Shown here: positions 14,491 through 19,152 of the stretch, piece by piece
Numbering within the stretch: the first letter of the stretch is position 1
Layout of the letters: each line of letters opens with the position of its first letter
NCBI GenBank assembly: GCA_964469165.1
Contig: CAYXXZ010000059.1
Span: 1-19,152 of the forward strand
Reading direction: 5' to 3'
DNA: 19,152 nt
DNA from: CAYXXZ01 sp964469165
GTDB taxonomy: Bacteria; Pseudomonadota; Gammaproteobacteria; Pseudomonadales; Porticoccaceae
Notes under the pieces: model-generated
The model's input: only the letters and a program-made list of their open reading frames with translations
What the model was told of the DNA's origin: nothing
Databases searched by the model: none
Position numbers and translations under genes: made by a program

Positions 14491-14537
14491 TCGACGATTC
14501 CTTATGTGCTACTGCCGTGACGGCATTTTGAGATTAC

Positions 14538-14661
14538 AGATAACGCCAAGTTAACCGGCAGAACGGAGCCGACTTGCCGGTGGAGTGGTGTGCAGTGGGG
14601 CGTAAAATTTGCGAAGCGAATGCCCCGCTGCAAACTGTCCGCGTTGAACGCCTAGTTATGT
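14538..14661 (-). repeat. attC-1, site of the GFA cassette
   Basis: On the minus strand the site runs from ACATAAC (14661-14655) to GTTATCT (14544-14538), 124 bases. The long central stem pairs GCAGCGGGGC with GCCCCACTGC (one mismatch) around an AT-rich loop; the inner boxes include GCCGGTTAACTTGGC. It ends the GFA cassette, whose TAA stop lies in the outer core. It is the longest attC of the array. Confidence 0.8.
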
Positions 14662-15069
14662 GCAGCATACTTTCAGACTACCCCATACCTTTGACCAGCG
14701 CGCTGCTTTTTCAGTTGGCGAAAGTCGCCACGGCTGAATTGAGACTGGCTCTGCAAATTGGCTGAGATCGCCAAACAGGAATGCGTTGACGGCGCCCAAT
14801 GATACCCCACCCAATGTGGCGCCCACGGCCACCAATTGATTGCAGCCCAGACAGTGATAGAAGGTAGCTTGGCCGCTGCCATTTAAGGCTGTGTATATAG
14901 ACGATTGGGATTCGACTGACAACACCATGTTTGGATTGCTTACCACTGCAGACGTGTGCCGCTGGCAATACTCGCAATCACAAAAGCGAGGCACAAGTTC
15001 ACTGAGTTCAATTGGACCCTCGGCCACAACTTCGCAATTACCACACTTGCATACACCACGGATTTTCAT
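14656..15069 (-). CDS. GFA/CENP-V family zinc protein (cassette gene)
   Basis: A 137-residue protein of the glutathione-dependent formaldehyde-activating (GFA, Mss4-like) fold. Zinc-binding cysteines are visible as CKCGNC (8-13), CDCEYCQRH (30-38) and CLGC. Members with this fold include Gfa, which was proposed to help form S-hydroxymethylglutathione, but many are uncharacterised and they are frequent passengers of integron cassettes. The ATG at 15069 (MKIRGVCKCGNC) is chosen because the cassette begins at GTTAGGC only about 15 bases before; the longer frame from 15096 would start inside attC-2. The stop codon lies inside attC-1. Confidence 0.88.
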   Translation of the reverse strand: MKIRGVCKCGNCEVVAEGPIELSELVPRFCDCEYCQRHTSAVVSNPNMVLSVESQSSIYTALNGSGQATFYHCLGCNQLVAVGATLGGVSLGAVNAFLFGDLSQFAEPVSIQPWRLSPTEKAARWSKVWGSLKVCCT

Positions 15070-15078
15070 AGGATAAGC

Positions 15079-15162
15079 GCCTAACGTCGCAAACACGCGC
15101 AGCTTTGTAGTGGAGGCGACGCCGCAACGAAAAAGCTGTCGCCGTGCTTGGCCTTGTTATGA
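15079..15162 (-). repeat. attC-2, site of the toxin-antitoxin cassette
   Basis: On the minus strand it runs from TCATAAC (15162-15156) to GTTAGGC (15085-15079), 84 bases. An AAAGCT/AGCTTT stem lies in the centre, flanked by partly complementary GC-rich arms. It separates the toxin-antitoxin cassette from the GFA cassette. Confidence 0.82.
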
Positions 15163-15217
15163 GGTGTATTTTGCCGCATCATTTGACCATTACCACTTTA
15201 TCGTTTTGGTATATGCG

Positions 15218-15454
15218 ATGAATACAGACCAACTTGAAAGTATCACGAGCGCTGCGATGAGCCTGCCTGAGCGGGATCGAGCCAAACTTGCACGTGATCT
15301 GGTAGCAAGTTTGGATGGTCCCGCCGATATGAGTGTGGCAGAGGCCTGGGACGCCGAGATTTGCCGTAGAATCAATGACATTGAATCAGGCAAGACTGAA
15401 CTTTTAGACGCAAATGAAGCCATTGTACGCGCCAGAGCCCGGATAAGGAGCTGA
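15218..15454 (+). CDS. Addiction-module antitoxin (cassette gene)
   Basis: A 78-residue acidic protein: MNTDQLESITSAAMSLPERD, then RAKLARDLVASLD and a C-terminal helix ending IVRARARIRS. LpxxdRaxLAxxLlxSLd is the hallmark of the small 'putative addiction module component' antitoxin family, whose members pair with RelE/ParE toxins. It is followed two bases later by the toxin gene. It lies on the plus strand, against the direction of the array, and must use its own promoter; TTGACC at 15183-15188 is a possible -35 box, but no good -10 box is placed correctly. Confidence 0.85.
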   Translation: MNTDQLESITSAAMSLPERDRAKLARDLVASLDGPADMSVAEAWDAEICRRINDIESGKTELLDANEAIVRARARIRS

Positions 15455-15456
15455 TT

Positions 15457-15768
15457 TTGAAGGTAAAGGTTAGCACGGAAGCTACCGAAGAACTGATCGA
15501 AGCTGCTGCTTGGTACGAACAGGAAGTTCCAGGACTTGGAGAGCAGTTGATCGATACGTTTGAGCAAGCGACAACCAGGCTCGAAGAACCAAATCCACCG
15601 CTCGTGCCAGTGATCGGCGAAGCTGCCAGGCTCGGAGCCAAAAGACTGATTCTGCAACGATTCCCTTTCTCCCTTGTGACCATGGCAAATAGCCAAGTAA
15701 TAACTGTTGTCGCTTTTGCCCATCACTCCAGAAAACCTGGCTACTGGCATGATCGGGTCACCCCATAA
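15457..15768 (+). CDS. RelE/ParE-superfamily toxin (cassette gene)
   Basis: A 103-residue protein beginning MKVKVSTEATEELIEAAAWY, with EQEVPGLGEQLIDTFEQA, a KRLILQRFPFSLVTM strand and the C-terminal VVAFAHHSRKPGYW, which matches the ParE/RelE fold. These toxins cleave mRNA on ribosomes or poison gyrase; which applies here cannot be told. The start is TTG at 15457, with AAGGAG at 15445-15450. Its TAA stop lies in the terminal core of attC-3. The pair fills a cassette of its own in reverse orientation, as is common for toxin-antitoxin modules in large cassette arrays. Confidence 0.87.
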   Translation: MKVKVSTEATEELIEAAAWYEQEVPGLGEQLIDTFEQATTRLEEPNPPLVPVIGEAARLGAKRLILQRFPFSLVTMANSQVITVVAFAHHSRKPGYWHDRVTP

Positions 15769-15810
15769 CGCCCAAAGCAGCGGTTTATCCGCTGCCTTTA
15801 CTTGTTAGAG
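15763..15810 (-). repeat. attC-3, site of the exported-protein cassette
   Basis: A short 48-base site: CTCTAAC (15810-15804) to GTTATGG (15769-15763) on the minus strand, with stem GGCAGCGG/CCGCTGC around ATAAA. It differs from attC-4 at two positions in the shared 40 or so bases. Confidence 0.87.
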
Positions 15811-16323
15811 GGATTCACAGGCATACTCTCCTGTACTTGACGATATGCTTAAAGTTGCAAGCTCAATTGATTTCAAGGAAGTAATAATTCTCCCATTACC
15901 AAATACTTCGTTACCGACCGAAGAGGAAAAATCAACCACGCCATTTTCATAGACAATTACTGCTGTCATGAGCTCTGCATTTTTAAAGGGGGCTGCTAGA
16001 TAACGTACTTCCCAAGGTTTCTCATTATCACCAAATCCTTGGCGGTAAGAAAATACGTATCGGTTATCAGACGAGGTCACCTGAGTGGAAAATTGTACAA
16101 AAGGCTTAGATTCGTCTTGATGCCGTAATGTAAGGATAAGAGATGGCCCCCAATCCTCGTTAAAGCGGAGTTCATTAAAGGAGTACTTGCAGGAAATTTG
16201 GATTGGATATTGAATCGTCTGAATTTGAAATGATTTCCTTTCAAATTCACCTACAGGTACATCGAAATTCTTAGCATATAAAAGGGTTGGCAGGAAAAAT
16301 AAGCTCAAGATTAGGTGTCGCAC
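15805..16323 (-). CDS. Exported protein of unknown function (cassette gene)
   Basis: A 172-residue protein with an N-terminal signal peptide (RHLILSLFFLPTLLYA, probable cleavage after LYA), followed by a mostly beta-strand sequence rich in Ser, Phe and Tyr with cysteines at two distant places (ISCKYSF and YACESL) that could form a disulfide. No family is recognised. The start is GTG at 16323, about 14 bases into the cassette; a longer TTG frame from 16344 would begin inside attC-4. The TAA stop is formed by the outer core of attC-3. Likely periplasmic or secreted. Confidence 0.7.
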   Translation of the reverse strand: MRHLILSLFFLPTLLYAKNFDVPVGEFERKSFQIQTIQYPIQISCKYSFNELRFNEDWGPSLILTLRHQDESKPFVQFSTQVTSSDNRYVFSYRQGFGDNEKPWEVRYLAAPFKNAELMTAVIVYENGVVDFSSSVGNEVFGNGRIITSLKSIELATLSISSSTGEYACESL

Positions 16324-16331
16324 AAAAAGCC

Positions 16332-16379
16332 CTCTAACGTCCAAAGCAGCGGTTTATCCGCTGCCTTTGCTTGTTAGAA
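16332..16379 (-). repeat. attC-4, site of the lipoprotein cassette
   Basis: A 48-base site: TTCTAAC (16379-16373) to GTTAGAG (16338-16332) on the minus strand, with the same GGCAGCGG/CCGCTGC stem as attC-3. Confidence 0.87.
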
Positions 16380-16380
16380 T

Positions 16381-17109
16381 TCACCGGACATACCTGGCAA
16401 GCACTCCTTCGGCTGCAAGGGTGTATGCGGCTTCCTTCAGTGCTTGCACTTGAGTCTGGTCGGATTGTTCACGGACGATCCGTGCGCTGTAGGAGCGATC
16501 ATCCAATGATCGGGGTGTAAACATCTCCCAATGACCTGTCTTGACATCAACAACGCCTACTTTTAGGCGGATACGCATCGTTTGGGCTTCGTCGGGGAGA
16601 ACTGATCCGACAATCGGAACCCACGAGACAGTCTTGGTGCCAAGGTTCTCAATTCCAGACTCCAGAATACCCCAATATACAATGATGGTACCAATGCCTG
16701 CTTTTGCTGCGGCAAGCCGGAGCGATCGAGAGTAACTTGCATTTGATTCTTTGCTTCTCTCTGGAACACCTGTGAATACGGATACGGAAAAAGCCTTCTC
16801 TAAGTTCTCAATCATCCCCACGTCCGGGATCATTGCTCCAGATTGAATGAGCATGATCGAATCGCCCTTACGAAGCGAAATACGACTTGGAGAATTGGAA
16901 AGCGCGGCTTCGATTTCCTCCTCTGATGGTGTGGAGCCAGCGTCAACTCCGATAACGTCGAATTCACTCAATTCCCCCTGATACATCGGATTTGATGGGC
17001 GTGAGTCATAATAGCCACCTTGTGGGTATCCAGAGTCGGAAATCGACCTGGTAGTGCATCCAGCAAGGATTGCAAGCACTATGCAGATTGTTAAGGCCAA
17101 GGGTCGCAT
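16381..17109 (-). CDS. Putative lipoprotein of unknown function (cassette gene)
   Basis: A 242-residue protein with a lipoprotein signal: MRPLALTICIVLAILAGC, lipobox LAGC with Cys18, followed by TTRS (no Asp at +2, so outer-membrane sorting is likely). The mature part has a low-complexity Gly/Tyr/Ser region to about residue 45, then a mixed alpha/beta domain with RISLRKGDSIMLIQSG, a GIGTIIVYWGILE strand and MRIRLKVGVVDVKTGHWEMF. No family is recognised with confidence. The ATG at 17109 lies 25 bases inside the cassette and follows AAAGGA. The TGA stop ends directly before the attC-4 core. Confidence 0.8.
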   Translation of the reverse strand: MRPLALTICIVLAILAGCTTRSISDSGYPQGGYYDSRPSNPMYQGELSEFDVIGVDAGSTPSEEEIEAALSNSPSRISLRKGDSIMLIQSGAMIPDVGMIENLEKAFSVSVFTGVPERSKESNASYSRSLRLAAAKAGIGTIIVYWGILESGIENLGTKTVSWVPIVGSVLPDEAQTMRIRLKVGVVDVKTGHWEMFTPRSLDDRSYSARIVREQSDQTQVQALKEAAYTLAAEGVLARYVR

Positions 17110-17128
17110 AGATGTGTCCTTTTGTGAG

Positions 17129-17213
17129 TTCTAACGCCAAGCTCACCGGCGATCTAAAGATGCAGAGCGAAGCGGCGCATCTTTAGATTGTCCGGTGCAG
17201 CTTTTTGTTAGCT
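17129..17213 (-). repeat. attC-5, site of the restriction-modification cassette
   Basis: On the minus strand it runs from AGCTAAC (17213-17207) to GTTAGAA (17135-17129), 85 bases. It has a perfect 12-bp stem ATCTAAAGATGC/GCATCTTTAGAT and an outer CACCGG/CCGGTG pair. The methyltransferase reading frame continues through most of it. Confidence 0.88.
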
Positions 17214-18402
17214 CATTCTTGATCGATCTTGCTATAAGAATGGATGGTGAACTGATCACAATCATCCCATCTTGTTCTTCAAGCGCATCGAATAGATCAT
17301 TTTCTTGGGTTTGAATAAGAATTACCTTCTTAGACTGCTTTGTCTTTTTTGCTTTTAATAAGTGCGAAGCAGCCTCAGCTAATGTTTCATTTTTCTTTTG
17401 AACTCTAACAAGAACAGGCGAGCCTTCAAATTGCTCCACGAGAATTGCATCAATACCTTTATTTCTTTGGACTGGATTAAAAGGAACTCCTAGCAGCAGA
17501 CCTAGTGCTTCTTTGTCTGAATTAACGTATGAATCCCTGCCATTCTTTAATAGATTTGACTCAGTTTTTACGGGGTTCAAAATCCTACTATTCGACAGCG
17601 CAACAGCATCTTGAGATTTATCAATCCCTATGTACTTTCGATCAGCTAGTTTAGCTGCTACGCAGGTAGTACCACTGCCACAAAAGGGGTCTAAAATCAA
17701 ATCATCTTTATCCGTTACTAGCTCAATTATTCTATCCAGCAACAGTAAAGGCTTTTGTGTCGGATACCCGACACGTTCTTTGGCTTTCGGGTTTAAATAT
17801 GGAATCTCCCAAACATCACTCAGCGGAACGCCAACTTTCTCTTTGCCGTGCTTAAACTGACCATCTTCATGCATGTCATAGACAGACTTATTGTGCTCAT
17901 CTCTAGTTCTACTCTGAAGTATCTGATCTATATTTGTTGTTTCAGAATACGCAGTAAACATCATGTTAAATTTGAAATTATCAGTTTTTGAATAAAAATA
18001 TATGTTTTGGTGGCTTGGCAGAAGCCCCTTCTTGGAGTTAGACCATCTTTTGTAACTCCAGATAATTTCAGACTGAAAGTTCTCCGAGCCAAATACGTTA
18101 TCTAAGATGGCGCGCACAATGTGTTCGCCACTTTTATCGCAGTGAACAAAGATAGACCCAGTGTCTTTCAATACTTCCCTCATGAGCGATATCCGCTCAA
18201 ATAGGAATTCACCATATGCAAGATCGGAACCCCAAATATCATCAAAGCTAAACTCCTTGCTTCGATCTCTGGTTTTTAGTCTGTGTTTTTTTTCAGTAAA
18301 AAAAGGCGGGTCAAGGTAAATGAGGTCAATAGAGCGCTTCTCTATTGACCTCAAAATATCAAGGCAATCACCCAAATGTATTTTATTAACAAAGTCACTC
18401 AT
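17143..18402 (-). CDS. Type II DNA methyltransferase, beta class (N6-adenine or N4-cytosine)
   Basis: A 419-residue amino-methyltransferase. Motif IV DPPF (31-34, in LIYLDPPFFTEKK) precedes motif I DPFCGSGTT (238-246), the beta-class order; GYPTQKP (212-218) is the conserved segment before motif I. The region 118-200 is the likely target-recognition part. Residues 280-396 form an extra C-terminal domain with GIDAILV and VLVRVQKKNET. The ATG at 18402 (MSDFVNKIHLGDCLDIL) is chosen because it overlaps the nuclease stop by eight bases (ATGAGTGA). The frame enters attC-5 near residue 397 and stops in it, so the last 23 residues are encoded by the recombination site. It protects host DNA against the partner nuclease. 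Confidence 0.9.
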   Translation of the reverse strand: MSDFVNKIHLGDCLDILRSIEKRSIDLIYLDPPFFTEKKHRLKTRDRSKEFSFDDIWGSDLAYGEFLFERISLMREVLKDTGSIFVHCDKSGEHIVRAILDNVFGSENFQSEIIWSYKRWSNSKKGLLPSHQNIYFYSKTDNFKFNMMFTAYSETTNIDQILQSRTRDEHNKSVYDMHEDGQFKHGKEKVGVPLSDVWEIPYLNPKAKERVGYPTQKPLLLLDRIIELVTDKDDLILDPFCGSGTTCVAAKLADRKYIGIDKSQDAVALSNSRILNPVKTESNLLKNGRDSYVNSDKEALGLLLGVPFNPVQRNKGIDAILVEQFEGSPVLVRVQKKNETLAEAASHLLKAKKTKQSKKVILIQTQENDLFDALEEQDGMIVISSPSILIARSIKNELTKSCTGQSKDAPLRSASLDRR

Positions 18403-19024
18403 CTTCGTGCGCATTTTCTTCTGCAATTCTTTCAAGCAAGGCTTTTAAATCAAACCCTGTTCTGTTTTTCACATAGTCCCAAGCATTATCTCCCCAATGG
18501 TACTCTCCGCCAATGCCTTTATATAACGTTTCCAGTGTATCTTGTATTCGTTTTGCCTGGGTTCGATTTGGATAGTAGAACATTACTCTTATAGGCTTAA
18601 ATCCTGCTGCCGAAATCACCTTTATGCGAGTATGCTCTTTGTTAATATGATCGCCATCGGTTGTTGCATCTCGCCATTTGATCTCGATCGCATCCGGATC
18701 AACAAGACAATCAATCTCGAATGTTTTTGGTCGCTGTCCTATGGTATTAGGAATTTTCACTGTTCCAGAATCAGGAAATTTATGTTTAAAACATAGCTTA
18801 GTGGCTTCCTCCAGAAAGGAACCTGCATACTTGTACAGAAATCGCCCCTTATTTTGATAAATATCGATCATTTTTCCTTCTTTGGTCGTGACACCTAGAA
18901 CACGATAGATCAGGAAATGAGACTGATCATCTTCCTCCATTTCGGCTACGCGCGCATCGATCTGCTTACTCAGTTGATCTGAGTACGCTTTTGCCAGTGC
19001 TCTTAACTCATTTTCAATAGGCAT
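18395..19024 (-). CDS. Type II restriction endonuclease, ApaLI-like
   Basis: A 209-residue soluble protein directly upstream of and overlapping the methyltransferase gene. A PD-(D/E)XK-type centre is visible as TFEIDCLVDPDAIEIKWRDA (101-120), with Asp105 and Glu114-x-Lys116. The segments DDQSHFLIYRVLG, IYQNKGRFLYKYAGSFLEEA and RTQAKRIQDTL match my memory of the ApaLI family (recognition GTGCAC), but this rests on recall and not a search, and the recognition sequence here is not proven. The ATG at 19024 lies 40 bases inside the cassette, after AAAGGAAA. Nuclease first, methyltransferase second. Confidence 0.7.
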   Translation of the reverse strand: MPIENELRALAKAYSDQLSKQIDARVAEMEEDDQSHFLIYRVLGVTTKEGKMIDIYQNKGRFLYKYAGSFLEEATKLCFKHKFPDSGTVKIPNTIGQRPKTFEIDCLVDPDAIEIKWRDATTDGDHINKEHTRIKVISAAGFKPIRVMFYYPNRTQAKRIQDTLETLYKGIGGEYHWGDNAWDYVKNRTGFDLKALLERIAEENAHEDE

Positions 19025-19057
19025 TAAATTTCCTTTGGTTGATTGACTGCTTCGTAG

Positions 19058-19152
19058 AGCTAACAGTACGTTAATGAGGTCTTCGACCTCATAATAGATA
19101 CTAGGGCCTGTTCACACTAAATAAAGTATCGACGATTAATGCAAAATGAATG
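19058..19152 (-). other. Cassette entry point, candidate attI region
   Basis: On the minus strand the restriction-modification cassette starts at GTTAGCT (19064-19058), a recombination core. What precedes it (19065-19152) shows no paired attC core; instead there is a perfect 8-bp hairpin (ATGAGGTC/GACCTCAT at 19074-19081 and 19085-19092) and AT-rich sequence with a TATTAT box. This fits an attI site with the cassette promoter region, the integrase lying further right. It might instead be an altered attC or another insertion: CTAGGGCCTGTTCACACTAA around 19100-19120 resembles an insertion-sequence end. Confidence 0.4.

Larger units (their letters stand above)
14287..19064 (-). mobile_element. 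Chromosomal integron gene-cassette array (five complete cassettes plus one truncated)
   Basis: Five attC sites (14538-14661, 15079-15162, 15763-15810, 16332-16379, 17129-17213) delimit cassettes at 14544-15084, 15085-15768, 15769-16337, 16338-17134 and 17135-19063, cut by the G/TT rule on the minus strand. On that strand each cassette begins GTTRNNN, its gene starts within 15-60 bases (the reversed toxin-antitoxin cassette excepted), and its gene stops at or in its attC. For each cassette the first bases are complementary to the outer core of its own attC: GTTAGCTC/GAGCTAAC, GTTAGAA/TTCTAAC, GTTAGAGGG/CCCTCTAAC, GTTATG/CATAAC; the GFA cassette matches only partly. The DNA is clearly more AT-rich than the left part. 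No integrase lies in the window, so this is either an integron whose intI is beyond the right end or an integrase-less attC cluster. Confidence 0.88.

Noticed and set aside
14538..17213. CRISPR array, suggested by repeats separated by unique DNA.
   Set aside because: The repeats differ in length and sequence, are palindromic with conserved GTTR/YAAC cores, and the spacers are 0.5-0.8 kb with genes: these are attC sites.

Overview
The window looks like chromosomal DNA from a marine or environmental gammaproteobacterium related to the pseudomonads. The main reasons are the run trpG-trpD-trpC, a Vfr-type CRP ending in the Pseudomonas-like HTH and tail, an OsmC-family gene and a Coq7 quinone hydroxylase, an order familiar from Pseudomonas and relatives. 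Most of it (about 1-14000) is GC-rich with tightly packed genes. From about 14200 to the right end the DNA becomes visibly AT-rich and its architecture changes.

Left part (1-4600, mostly + strand): a short-chain dehydrogenase, a DUF2218 protein and a cytochrome b561 lie in a row and end at a GC-rich stem-loop. About 475 bases of non-coding DNA follow, with a good sigma70-like promoter, three consecutive short hairpins and a small ORF that overlaps trpG. Then comes the trpGDC operon (10-bp gap, then a 4-bp overlap). Middle part (4600-8000): the Vfr/CRP gene is convergent with trpC and divergent from an OsmC-family gene. A 450-base spacer then holds two related minus-strand elements, each with a C-rich stretch followed by a rho-independent terminator. 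One looks like an sRNA of about 77 nt; the other follows a possible 34-residue membrane peptide. A LysR regulator and coq7 follow.

Right-middle part (8000-14000): a Ycf46-like AAA ATPase; a guanidinium exporter (gdx/sugE) under a clear guanidine-II (mini-ykkC) riboswitch; a secreted amidohydrolase; a CynX/NimT-type MFS transporter; a pyrimidine-dimer-glycosylase-like protein; a SAM methyltransferase; and a tspO remnant with an internal deletion.

Right end (about 14290-19064): a chromosomal integron gene-cassette array that would be read leftward (minus strand). Five attC sites can be delimited, with cores and inverted repeats. They separate five intact cassettes: an ApaLI-like type II restriction-modification pair; a lipoprotein; an exported protein of unknown function; a toxin-antitoxin pair lying against the array direction; and a GFA-family protein. 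A sixth, distal cassette encodes a short coiled-coil-like protein and has lost its attC. The start of the restriction-modification cassette at 19063 is not preceded by a recognisable attC, so 19064 may be the attI junction, with the integrase beyond the window. No integrase gene is visible here. The first bases of each cassette are complementary to the outer core of its own attC, which supports the cassette borders and orientation independently of gene annotation.
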